NCBI RefSeq assembly: GCF_900188385.1
Contig: NZ_FZOI01000016.1
Coordinates: 62,001-126,000, forward strand
Direction of reading: 5' to 3'
Source of the DNA: Azospirillum sp. RU38E
Lineage (GTDB): Bacteria; Pseudomonadota; Alphaproteobacteria; Azospirillales; Azospirillaceae
Length of the DNA stretch: 64,000 nt
A model generated the notes under the pieces. The model searched no databases. It was given only the letters and a program-made list of their open reading frames with translations, and was not told the origin of the DNA. Of the stretch, positions 26,634 through 35,313 are shown piece after piece. The stretch's first letter is position 1, and each line of letters begins with the position of its first letter. The translations under genes were made by a program, and so were the position numbers.

Positions 26634-28257
26634 GAGCCCCCTCCCCCAGAAACCGAATGGCCAGCAGGGTCAGGTCGTCAGATTGTTCGGCCCCGTCCGC
26701 AAACACGGCAACACTGTCACGAACCCAGTTATTCAGGCCGCGTGGTGCCGTGCCAAGGGACATTTGAGCCAGCCGTCCGCATAGCCGTTCAATACCATAA
26801 AGGCGACCTTCAGGGTCCATCGCCTCTGTGATCCCGTCGGTGTAAAGCAGCAGCGTGTCGCCGGGATTGAGCCGGAACTGGCCAGCCTCGTAAGGATAAT
26901 CATCCATCACCCCAAGCGCCAACCCCTGGACCTTTTTCACCTTACGGATGGTTCCGTCGGCGGCCAAGATCAGCGGCGCGTCATGACCCCCGTCACAGAA
27001 ATCAACCTGCCCGGTACGGATATTCAGGATGCCGGCACATACGGTGATGAAAAGTTCCTGCGGATTTTCATCACAGAGCTGACGGTTCAGCAGTTCCACC
27101 ACCTTGGCAATATCCAGCGGCGGCTGTGTCGGGGCTGCTATGGAGTTTCCTTTGAAAAGGGTCTTGGCGACCGCCATGAATAGCGCCGCGGGGACCCCCT
27201 TGCCGGAGACATCCCCCACGATAAAGACCAGATGGTCCTCCCCGATCATGAAGTAATCGTAAAGGTCGCCACCAACAGCCTTGGCAGGCTCCATCAAGCC
27301 ATGCAGGTCGAACTGTGGGTGTTGCGGAAATGGCGGATCGCGCCGGGGCAGCAGGCCCAGCTGTATCTCACGGGCAGCCGACAACTCACCTTCCACACGT
27401 TCCTTGGCGGCGGTTGTTTCCTTCAATGCCTCCACATAAACACCCAGCCGCCGGATCATCTCCGTCAAAGCCTGGGCAAGGGAACCAACCTCATCCCGGC
27501 GCTGGCCCGCAATCTCCGCGATCTTGTTCGCCCCGTCCTTGTCAATGCTCTCGCCAACCAGGGTGCGGGTGCGTTCCGTCAGCACGGTCAGGGGCTTGAT
27601 GATCCGTGAAATGACCAGTTGGCCACCAACGAACATCAACAGGAACCCGACACCACCGATCAGCAGGGCACCCCGCAGGGCGGCATTGGTCTGCTGACGC
27701 ACAAAATCGACGCTGAGATCGGCACCGGCAACAAACACTTTGCCCGATGGGGTGGTGACGGGCACGAAGACAGATCGGAAGGTGCCGTAACTGTCGGTCA
27801 AATTATCATCGAACTGGATCTGCTTTGTCCTGAATGCCTGAAAGAGGACGGGCGACGCTGTGTCGTAAAGATGAAAGAAACGGTCGTAGGTGCCATCGGC
27901 AAACTCCTCATCCGTGGCATTGGTCGCCGTTGTATGGATGCTGTCGCCGAACTGCATATAGGTATAGACATAGGCAAAGCCTGTTTCGCGGGCGTACGCG
28001 TTGAGCCGCCGCATGATCCGTTCGTAATCAGCCTCGGATACGGAATCAGGCCCGACGATCCTATCATGATACTCCTGGCCGGTATAAAGCTCCACCGCGC
28101 GGGCGGCTGCCAACAGGCGTGCATCAATCCCGGCCAACGTTGCCGCCCGTTCACGGTGGTATGAGAACCATGTGTAGGCGACGGCACTGGCCAAGCTGAA
28201 AACAAACAGCAGCAGCAGCAGCTTGGCCCTGATATCCAGCCGATATCTCATGATCAT
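26626..28257 (-). CDS. Membrane SpoIIE/RsbU-type serine phosphatase with sensor and HAMP
   Basis: 543 residues. TM1 is about 11-31, an extracytoplasmic sensor about 32-190, TM2 about 193-213, HAMP about 214-270, a coiled coil, and a PP2C/SpoIIE domain about 305-540. Metal-binding motifs are intact: GGDLYDYF, GDVSGKGVPAALFM, DGGHDAP, YTDGITEA and QSDDLTLLAI. Such proteins dephosphorylate STAS-domain anti-anti-sigma factors in response to a signal. It heads a leftward operon and faces, across 178 bases, the transporter-like gene whose group ends in an RsbW-type protein. No STAS gene is visible in the window. Confidence 0.93.
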   Translation of the reverse strand: MIMRYRLDIRAKLLLLLFVFSLASAVAYTWFSYHRERAATLAGIDARLLAAARAVELYTGQEYHDRIVGPDSVSEADYERIMRRLNAYARETGFAYVYTYMQFGDSIHTTATNATDEEFADGTYDRFFHLYDTASPVLFQAFRTKQIQFDDNLTDSYGTFRSVFVPVTTPSGKVFVAGADLSVDFVRQQTNAALRGALLIGGVGFLLMFVGGQLVISRIIKPLTVLTERTRTLVGESIDKDGANKIAEIAGQRRDEVGSLAQALTEMIRRLGVYVEALKETTAAKERVEGELSAAREIQLGLLPRRDPPFPQHPQFDLHGLMEPAKAVGGDLYDYFMIGEDHLVFIVGDVSGKGVPAALFMAVAKTLFKGNSIAAPTQPPLDIAKVVELLNRQLCDENPQELFITVCAGILNIRTGQVDFCDGGHDAPLILAADGTIRKVKKVQGLALGVMDDYPYEAGQFRLNPGDTLLLYTDGITEAMDPEGRLYGIERLCGRLAQMSLGTAPRGLNNWVRDSVAVFADGAEQSDDLTLLAIRFLGEGARV

Positions 28258-28367
28258 CCTGCCTGTCCGGGCACTGGACCGGAATTGACGACGTTTGCTG
28301 TCATCCCTGTTTCCCCCATGCCAAAGGCCCAGACAACAGGGCTCACATGACCTTGCAAAAATGCGTT

Positions 28368-28385
28368 ATCACGGTCATACGTGAT
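28368..28385. promoter_or_regulatory. Inverted repeat between the divergent signalling genes
   Basis: ATCACG and CGTGAT form perfect 6-base half-sites separated by six bases, placed 50 bases before the ATG of the transporter-like gene and about 110 bases before the phosphatase start. It could be an operator for coordinated control of both arms. The binding protein is unknown. Confidence 0.35.
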
Positions 28386-28435
28386 TGTACAATTCTTCAA
28401 CGTCCGCACGCTCTGCGGTAATCCGGTTAGGGCCT

Positions 28436-31400
28436 ATGATCAACGCGATCCTGCGCGCATTCGGGCTTGACCGCGACGACCTTGGAAAGCTGCTACCCTT
28501 TGCATCCCTTGCCTTTCTTCTGCAAACCGGCCTCAGCATCGGCATGAGCGCGGGGGACGCGCTGTTCGTTTCCGGGGCGGGGGCCGCCAACCTGCCCTAT
28601 ATCTACATGGCCACGGCGGGGGCCATGCTGATCTACACACCCACCATGGCCTATGTTTCCGGTCGGTTTGGTGCGGATGGTGCGTTGACGCTGGCCCTGC
28701 TGGTGCTGACGGCCAGTGGCGTCCTTGTATGGACGGGGTTGTCCAATACCGATATCCTGCCGCCCTTGGTCGCGCAGGGGTTGCCTTATCTGGTTCGGCT
28801 ATATTCCGCCATCTGGTTTATCGGCCTTTATACCCTGTACTGGAACTTTGTTGATGATTACTTCGACATTCAGGACGGAAAGCGGCTGTTCGCGCTGTTG
28901 AGCGCCGGTACGGCCCTGGGCGGCATCACCGGGGGCACCATTGTCAATACCATTGCCGAACATCTGCCGGTTGCCACGCTTTACCTGCTATGGGCAGCGC
29001 TGGCCCTTGCAACGCTGCCTTTGCTGCTGACAATCAAACGTCGCTGGCCGCAATTAAGCGAACACGCAGACCTGGATGCAGGCGAGACGGGGCACAAAAC
29101 CTTGGCCGCCATCGGTGAGGGTCTGCGCAGTTCGCGCTATATCCCGATGGTAGTCGGGGTTTTCCTGTTGTCCTTGTTGATGGGGAACATAAACGAATTC
29201 CAATATCTATCCGTCTTTGCCCAAGGACGGGATGAAACAGATCTGGCCCGGCTTTTTGGGGAGCTTTACGGAACGGCCAGTGCGTTGACACTGGTCATCA
29301 ATCTGTTTGTCTTCAACCGTCTGGTGCTGCGGCTTGGCGTCCGTTCGGTGGCCTTGATCGTTCCCAGCGCCTATATGCTTGTGTTCAGCTTCTATTTCGC
29401 AGATTTCGGCCTGGGGCCCGCGCTGTTGGGTTTCATGCTGCTGCAGGGCGTCGTGCCGGCCATTGACTTCAATAACTTCAATTTCCTGTTCAACGCGATT
29501 GATGAAAAATACCGCAAGCAGGTGCGCACCGTGGTGGAAGGGCTGTGCGAGCCCTTTGTCACCGCCTTTGCCGGTGTCGCCCTGTTGCTTCTGCGCAATG
29601 ACCTGAGCCCGGAACAATTATCCGCCGTCGCCATGCTGCTGGCCCTGGCATTGATTCTGCTGGTCCTCGCGCTGCGTGGCAGTTACCGGCAATCCATGGT
29701 CGCCAACCTGCGTCACGGGTGGCTGGATTTCGGACGCGAGCATTCGCCAGCACGCGATGAACAGGAATTGCAGTCACTGCGCCGGCTGGCTGCCGATCCC
29801 GTGGTACCGGAAGACGTGCAGATCAGCGCGCTGGATATGCTGATCCAGCCCGGCCAATGGCTTACCACCGATCTGAAGCTGCTGCTGCAATTCATTGATG
29901 GTGCCAGTCCCCGCGGGCAGGTGGAGGCACAGCGCCTGCTTCGCCGGGTGCTGGCGGATGGGGCGGGCCGGCAGTTGTTGCATCTGGCTGATGACCCGTC
30001 CCGCGCAGCCCTGTGGTCGCGCCCTGCGATGGTGGCGGAATTTGGGGCACATTATCTGCTGGACCGGGGCCGCATTGAGGGGCTGCACCAGCGGCTGGCG
30101 GAACCCGACATGGCCGCCGCCGCCGTCATCGCCCTTTGGAATAGCAGCGACCCAGACCATTGCCGAACAGCACTTACCCGCCTCAGCGAACTGCGCAAGG
30201 GTGATGAACAGGAACGGCTGGCCGCGGTGCAAGCCCTGGGCCGGCTGGGTGAGGAGCGTTTCGCGCACCTGATCATAGATTTTCTTACCGACGCCGCGCC
30301 CGAGGTGCGGCACGGCGCGCTGGTCGCCCTGCACGAAATGGGGCCGCTGAAGACCTTACATTTGACGGAGCATATTCTGTCGGCGATCCGCCGGGCCTCG
30401 CCCGAAACACGCGCCGTCGGGATTGCGGTGCTGACCTCCGCCAATGATCCAACCGTGCTGCTTCCCCTGCTGGAACTGGCCGATCTGCTGACCCCGTTCG
30501 AACGCCGCGCATTGGAAAAGGCGGCCGCCGGGCTTGGAAAAGCGGCTATTCCCACGCTGGTGCGGGTCTTGCGCGACCGGCAGTACGGCTTTGGCAGCCG
30601 GGCGGTGGCCGCCCGAACGCTGGCCCGCCTTTCCGCCACCCAATTCGCCGCAGCAACGCGCGGGCTGGCTGCGGCGGAACTGCGCCATGCCTATACGGCC
30701 GAACAGAACCAACAGCTTGTCCCGACATTGGACGGGTCGACCGGTTGCATGATGTTGCGCCGGGTCTATCATGACCAGCAGCAGGATTGCCTGGAACTGA
30801 CCCTGCTGCTGGTCTCCTTGGGCGGCGGGTTGCCGAATTTTGAACTCCTGGTGGCTTCCCTGGGGTCTGATAATCCGAAGGTCAGGGCAAACGCACTGGA
30901 GGCGCTGGAACAGGCCGCCGATCACACGGTTTTCAGTTTGATCCGGGGGCTGGTGAATGTCAGTGCCAGCCAGGAGCGGCGGCAACGCCACGCCAGCAGC
31001 GCCCCCGCAACCGCCCCTGGAGACTTTTTCCGCCGCGCGCTTGAAAGCGAAATGCCGCTGGAGGCCGCCGCCGCTGCGCAGGCACTGCGCGATCTTGAGG
31101 GGGAGCGGGCACTGCCTGCCCTGCGGGGCCGCATGCGCCAAGGCCGTTCGGATTTGACACAACAGACGGTACTGGACCTGCTGCATCTTGAAAGCAGCAG
31201 CCTGCGCCTGACCCCCGTGGCGAAACTGGCTGCCCTTTCCAATTGCGACCTATTTCAATCCTCCCCCTTGCGCGATCTGCTCACCATCGTGGCCGCCAGC
31301 GAACAGTGCGAGATTGACGAAACCTCCCTGTTCGAGCCCGGTGAACGCGCCGACAACCTGTTCCTGATCCTGCGTGGCGCTGCCATACTGACCCACCCGG

Positions 31401-31591
31401 ACGGTAGCAAGACGGAACATCTAAGCCCAAGCCTGATCGGCATGGAGGCACTGCATCGCCCCCGCTATGAAAGTGAAGCATTCATGGCGGATGGCGAGGT
31501 TCTGGTAATCCCGGCCCAGGTCATCCTGGCGGCAGCGCAAGCCTATCCAAGGCTGGCAACCCGCCTGTTCCAGCAGCGGGTGGCGGCATGA
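28436..31591 (+). CDS. Nucleotide-transporter-like (NTT/MFS) membrane domain fused to HEAT repeats and a CNB-like domain
   Basis: 1051 residues from ATG 28436; an in-frame TTG at 28385 is less likely. Residues about 1-420 form roughly 12 membrane helices, and segments such as WNFVDDYFDIQDGKRLFAL and the later YRKQVRTVVEG resemble ATP/ADP translocases of obligate intracellular bacteria. Residues about 440-920 are helical HEAT-like repeats (for example ERLAAVQALGRLGEERFA and NPKVRANALEALEQAA). The last 115 residues are a cyclic-nucleotide-binding-like beta roll (EPGERADNLFLILRGAAIL). NTT-HEAT fusions are known in free-living bacteria, but their role is unclear. Here it probably senses and does not feed the cell; this is inference from its signalling neighbours. 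Confidence 0.85.
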   Translation: MINAILRAFGLDRDDLGKLLPFASLAFLLQTGLSIGMSAGDALFVSGAGAANLPYIYMATAGAMLIYTPTMAYVSGRFGADGALTLALLVLTASGVLVWTGLSNTDILPPLVAQGLPYLVRLYSAIWFIGLYTLYWNFVDDYFDIQDGKRLFALLSAGTALGGITGGTIVNTIAEHLPVATLYLLWAALALATLPLLLTIKRRWPQLSEHADLDAGETGHKTLAAIGEGLRSSRYIPMVVGVFLLSLLMGNINEFQYLSVFAQGRDETDLARLFGELYGTASALTLVINLFVFNRLVLRLGVRSVALIVPSAYMLVFSFYFADFGLGPALLGFMLLQGVVPAIDFNNFNFLFNAIDEKYRKQVRTVVEGLCEPFVTAFAGVALLLLRNDLSPEQLSAVAMLLALALILLVLALRGSYRQSMVANLRHGWLDFGREHSPARDEQELQSLRRLAADPVVPEDVQISALDMLIQPGQWLTTDLKLLLQFIDGASPRGQVEAQRLLRRVLADGAGRQLLHLADDPSRAALWSRPAMVAEFGAHYLLDRGRIEGLHQRLAEPDMAAAAVIALWNSSDPDHCRTALTRLSELRKGDEQERLAAVQALGRLGEERFAHLIIDFLTDAAPEVRHGALVALHEMGPLKTLHLTEHILSAIRRASPETRAVGIAVLTSANDPTVLLPLLELADLLTPFERRALEKAAAGLGKAAIPTLVRVLRDRQYGFGSRAVAARTLARLSATQFAAATRGLAAAELRHAYTAEQNQQLVPTLDGSTGCMMLRRVYHDQQQDCLELTLLLVSLGGGLPNFELLVASLGSDNPKVRANALEALEQAADHTVFSLIRGLVNVSASQERRQRHASSAPATAPGDFFRRALESEMPLEAAAAAQALRDLEGERALPALRGRMRQGRSDLTQQTVLDLLHLESSSLRLTPVAKLAALSNCDLFQSSPLRDLLTIVAASEQCEIDETSLFEPGERADNLFLILRGAAILTHPDGSKTEHLSPSLIGMEALHRPRYESEAFMADGEVLVIPAQVILAAAQAYPRLATRLFQQRVAA

Positions 31592-32895
31592 TCCGGGGAA
31601 TAAGATACAGCCTGCAGGGGCTGTTGCTGGCAGCGCTGATCCCCGCCCTGGTGGCAACAACGTTGATCGTCGCGATCATCGCCTATCAGGAGATGCGCAA
31701 CAGCATCATTGCCGGGTTTGATGCGAAACTGACTGCCGTGGGTACCACTGTTTCATCCCTGATCGATCCAGCGGAACACGCCACCCTGCTGGCCGCCGTG
31801 CGCGCGGGCCAACAGGGGGAAGAGATTGAAAACAGCGACCTTTTCCAGAAAGCCGTCGCCCCCCTGCGACAGATTAGAAAGGAATTGGGTCTGACATATC
31901 TTTATACCCAGGCCCCAAAGGGGGGGCTGGATATCATCTATGTTCTGGATGCCAATACAGACGAAAACCACTCACCCCCGGGCACAATCGACAGTTTGCC
32001 GGCAGCAGATGCCGGCAACATCCTGTCCGTACTGGATTCGGGCCAGCCCCACATAACGGATATTCAGCAATGGCAACAATGGGGTTTGATCAAGACCGCT
32101 TTCGTGCCCCTGCCCGCCACCGACGGCCATTACCAGGGGATGGTCGGGGCGGATGTTGATATCTCTACCATCAATGGTCAGTTAAGGGTTGCGTTGGTCA
32201 GCGCGGGGCTGATCGGTGCCGGCGTTCTGCTGACCAGCCTTGCTGTCGCCTTACCCGCCGCCCGCCGGATTGCCGACCCGATTGCCGCCATGAAGCTGGC
32301 CGGCTTCCGCCTCGCCGCTGGTGAAATGGCTGTCAGCGTTACACCCCACGGTGCCACAGAATTGCAGGATCTGGCACGGGCCTTTAACAAAATGCGAGGG
32401 GAGGTGCAGCAGGAAATGGCGCTGGTGGATGCCGCCGAACGGCGCACGGAATGGGGACGGCGCGCCAACGCCCTGCTGCGTCTGCTGAATGAACGCGCCC
32501 CGGCAACCACCCGTCAGGTCGTGCCGGGTGATACACTGCTGGACGGTGCCATCAGCTTTCAGGATGGTGCCATCGCCTGGCTGACACTGGCGGGTCAGGA
32601 GCCGCTGCGGGCGCGCATTCGCCATCTTCAGGTTCAGCATCTGGCCAGCGACGCGCGTTCCCTACAGCAGGCGGAAGCCAGGCTGTTACCCTTGCTGGGC
32701 CATGATCTGCTGTGTCTTTTCCGCGTGCAGGGGCATGGCGTAACCGTGCATAGCCGGATCGGGCTGACGCTGGCGGATGGCACGGTTCTGCCCCCCGGTA
32801 CCTGTATCGTGCCATTGCATCGCGAACAGCTGTTGACCGTGACGGGCGATGGACGCCGGATGACCTTCGCTCCATACCAGGGGGATGCGGGATGA
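31588..32895 (+). CDS. Membrane sensor with extracytoplasmic domain and HAMP, unknown C-terminal domain
   Basis: 435 residues; ATG overlaps the previous stop (ATGA). TM1 is about 8-33, a Cache-like extracytoplasmic domain about 34-195 (contains YLYTQAPKGG, similar in style to the YVYTYMQFG segment of the phosphatase sensor), TM2 about 200-222, HAMP about 223-275. The final 150 residues match no enzyme I recognise; a beta-rich fold ending with WLTLAGQEPL and GTCIVPLHREQLLTV is seen. No kinase, cyclase or phosphatase motif is present, so it may act by protein contact with the CNB-like or RsbW-type partners. Confidence 0.78.
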   Translation: MIRGIRYSLQGLLLAALIPALVATTLIVAIIAYQEMRNSIIAGFDAKLTAVGTTVSSLIDPAEHATLLAAVRAGQQGEEIENSDLFQKAVAPLRQIRKELGLTYLYTQAPKGGLDIIYVLDANTDENHSPPGTIDSLPAADAGNILSVLDSGQPHITDIQQWQQWGLIKTAFVPLPATDGHYQGMVGADVDISTINGQLRVALVSAGLIGAGVLLTSLAVALPAARRIADPIAAMKLAGFRLAAGEMAVSVTPHGATELQDLARAFNKMRGEVQQEMALVDAAERRTEWGRRANALLRLLNERAPATTRQVVPGDTLLDGAISFQDGAIAWLTLAGQEPLRARIRHLQVQHLASDARSLQQAEARLLPLLGHDLLCLFRVQGHGVTVHSRIGLTLADGTVLPPGTCIVPLHREQLLTVTGDGRRMTFAPYQGDAG

Positions 32896-33284
32896 GCGAC
32901 GTGGAACGGCTGTTCAAGTTGCACATGACCCCGCCTTTCGACAGGTTACGTCGGGAGGAACTGAGCGTCATCGCCAGGGTATCGCGTGAAATCCGCTGGC
33001 AGCCAGGGCAAATCATCGCCGGCCCGGACCAGCCACTGCGCCACCTGCTGATTATCCGCCAGGGGGCCGTCACCCTTGTGGGAAGGCCCCTGCCCCCCAT
33101 TATCGGGGCTGGCGCATTGCTGTTTGAACAGCCGCTACCTGGGCCGCTGGTGGCCGACCTGACCCAAGGTGCCGCCGGCCTTACCATCAACCGGGGACAT
33201 TTTTTTACCATCGTTAATGAATGTCCGGGCTTGCTGGTGGCGTTCCATGAATGCGCCGGGGATATGGTGAGCCCATGGCCATGA
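32892..33284 (+). CDS. Small CNB-like (cupin-fold) protein
   Basis: 130 residues with a start overlapping the sensor stop (ATGA). The profile PFDRLRREELSVIARV, then a WQPGQIIAGPDQPLRHLLIIRQGAVTL roll, resembles the cyclic-nucleotide-binding domain of Crp/Fnr proteins, but the phosphate-binding cassette (GExALL-RAAT) is absent and there is no DNA-binding helix-turn-helix. A ligand-free interaction domain is the simplest view. It echoes the CNB-like domain at the end of the transporter-like protein. The last 10 bases overlap the start of the next gene. Confidence 0.7.
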   Translation: MSDVERLFKLHMTPPFDRLRREELSVIARVSREIRWQPGQIIAGPDQPLRHLLIIRQGAVTLVGRPLPPIIGAGALLFEQPLPGPLVADLTQGAAGLTINRGHFFTIVNECPGLLVAFHECAGDMVSPWP

Positions 33285-35020
33285 GCTTATCATTACGCAC
33301 CCGGATTGCTTGGCTGTTCGTGCCGCTGTTGCTGCTGCTCTCCGGGCTGGGCGGTGGCCTGCTTCTGCTGGGGCATTATAAACAGACCCTGTGGGGGCTG
33401 GAGCAGCAGGCGGCAAGCGTGGCAGTCACCCTCACCCGGATGATCGGAAAAGGGAACCCACCCGCACCATCGGCGCTTTCCAGGGTCATGGATTCCAATC
33501 AGATCACGGCATTGCGCATGACCGATGCCACAGGTCTGGAACAGCTTGCCATAGGCAGGTTCCAGGCCGTTCCAACGTCGATCACCGCCGCCGCCCCGGT
33601 GGTGACTTTGCCGGAAACACTGGATGGTGATCAGCCGGTACAGGTTTCTATCCGCCTGGAAACGGGTGGCATGCTGTCGCTGGAAATATCGACGGCACGG
33701 GCGGCGGCGGAGATAAGGCACATACGCTGGATCGCCCTGGGGCTACTGGCGGTTGGGTTTGTCGCTGGCCTGTGTGCCATGCTGGCCGTTGCCGGCCCTA
33801 TCAGCCGCCGGCTGCGCCTTCTGGAACAGCGCATGGGCTTGCTGTCGCAAGGCAGACTGGAAGGCGTGCCAGCGATCAGCGGCATTCAGGAAGTGGAGGA
33901 TCTGGACGAGGCGCTGCGCACCATGCACAGTGTACTGAGGGCGCGCCGCGACCGCACCGCACGGCTCAGCGTTGAAAATGAACAGTTCAGGACCGTCAAC
34001 GACTTGGTCGAAACCCTGACGGAGGCAACGCAGCCCGATATCGACGGCACATTGATGGGTCGGCAAGTCGTCGGCAGGCATATCGGCAGCGATGTGGGGC
34101 ACATATTGCGGCTGATCCCGCAGGGAGAAACCGGATATATTCTGTTGGGAAATGTTCAACTGGCCGACCCAATTGACCGCATCCTGCGCGCTGGTGCCAT
34201 TGGCAATCTGGTTGCCGCACGGCTGTCCCAAGGGGCCAGCGCGGAACAGGCGCTGGCAGATATCGCCACCGATAATGATCGTCTGCTGCTGTTGAGCTGG
34301 GGTGCCGGGCCCGCGACACGCAAGGTCGAATGGCGGGCCGGCAAGCTCCATACCGAGGACTGTGCCGATACCGACATTCTGGCTATTGGTCTGCTGACGG
34401 GCGGTGGCGAACGGTTGCTGCGTCAATATATGGAGCGGTTCAACGATGTGGCGCTGGAAGCGCGTGCCGCCGATCTGTCAACAATCCTGCGCCGACACTG
34501 TGTCGGTTCCTATGTCTTGATCACCAATCCCGACACAACAGGGGGAAACACGCGGGGGCAACCTGACATCAAAGAGATTGCCAGCCTTGATCTCGTCCTG
34601 AACAGCGATTTGGTTGAAATCCGCCGGCTTGCTACGGCGTTTGAAGAATTCTGCACGCAAAATAACATTCCCGCCCAGCCCCTTTTCCAGTTCAATCTCT
34701 GCTTTGACGAGTTGCTGAGCAATATCATCCAGCATGGCCTGGAAAATCAGAACGGCCACAGCATTAAAATTGCCATCCGCTTGAGCGATATCATGCTGCA
34801 AGCGGAAATAATCGATGACGGGCCCGCGTTCGACCCCTTGCAACGCCCCCTTGTTGATATCGACGCTGATATTAACGAACGCGAAGTCGGCGGACTTGGC
34901 ATACATATAGTCCGTATGTCAATGGATTCAGTGGCCTATCAGCGCCTGGACGACCAGAATCACTTTCGCTTTGGCCAACAGATTGCCAATTGGAAAAACA
35001 GCGCGACGAAGAGTTCTTGA
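33275..35020 (+). CDS. Membrane RsbW-type (HATPase_c) anti-sigma kinase-like protein with HAMP-like region
   Basis: 581 residues from ATG 33275 (the frame opens at 33251). TM1 is about 10-33, a short extracytoplasmic region about 34-150, TM2 about 155-180, and a HAMP-like and coiled-coil stretch to about 240. The centre (about 260-410) has a domain around GETGYILLGNVQLADP with a later LLTGGGERLLRQYMERFNDVA, in the style of SpoIIE-like folds without clear metal ligands. The C-terminal 130 residues are a GHKL ATPase like RsbW: N box CFDELLSNIIQHGL, DDGPAFDP, and GGLGIHIVR. RsbW proteins bind sigma factors and phosphorylate STAS partners. It is the natural counterpart of the divergent phosphatase. 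Confidence 0.85.
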   Translation: MAMSLSLRTRIAWLFVPLLLLLSGLGGGLLLLGHYKQTLWGLEQQAASVAVTLTRMIGKGNPPAPSALSRVMDSNQITALRMTDATGLEQLAIGRFQAVPTSITAAAPVVTLPETLDGDQPVQVSIRLETGGMLSLEISTARAAAEIRHIRWIALGLLAVGFVAGLCAMLAVAGPISRRLRLLEQRMGLLSQGRLEGVPAISGIQEVEDLDEALRTMHSVLRARRDRTARLSVENEQFRTVNDLVETLTEATQPDIDGTLMGRQVVGRHIGSDVGHILRLIPQGETGYILLGNVQLADPIDRILRAGAIGNLVAARLSQGASAEQALADIATDNDRLLLLSWGAGPATRKVEWRAGKLHTEDCADTDILAIGLLTGGGERLLRQYMERFNDVALEARAADLSTILRRHCVGSYVLITNPDTTGGNTRGQPDIKEIASLDLVLNSDLVEIRRLATAFEEFCTQNNIPAQPLFQFNLCFDELLSNIIQHGLENQNGHSIKIAIRLSDIMLQAEIIDDGPAFDPLQRPLVDIDADINEREVGGLGIHIVRMSMDSVAYQRLDDQNHFRFGQQIANWKNSATKSS

Positions 35021-35066
35021 AGGTGATGGATGTTTCCACCGAACAGCTGTTGATTTCCACGCGGAA

Positions 35067-35231
35067 CTGATACCAACCCGCCGAGGGCTTGACCCTTGGC
35101 GGATTGGAGGCCGGCGACTGCCGGCCCGCCGCACATGCGGTGCAAGCCAAGCTGCCGGATGGCAGCGCCCGGCGCATGAGGGAACGCAAAATCTCCCTGG
35201 ATCGGTCACGATCAAGGAAGATTGGTATCAG
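35067..35231 (-). repeat. Structured intergenic repeat, copy B
   Basis: On the minus strand relative to copy A. Bounded by CTGATACCAA and TTGGTATCAG, a perfect 10-base terminal inverted repeat. Elements in plus coordinates: terminal hairpin 35078-35102 (one mismatch), hairpin 35110-35125 with GACT loop (AGTC on the repeat strand), hairpin 35129-35140, linker AAGCCAA 35144-35150, hairpin 35151-35166 with GGAT loop (ATCC), then the conserved block. It lies in the 293-base gap between the RsbW-type gene and parE, 46 bases after the former's stop. Confidence 0.82.
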
Positions 35232-35313
35232 CTGAAAATTTTTTCGTTGTCTTGTTCGTGATAGCCCCATCCTCTCAGGCGTTGGAGCCGCCTACAATCC
35301 CGGACCGGTTCAA

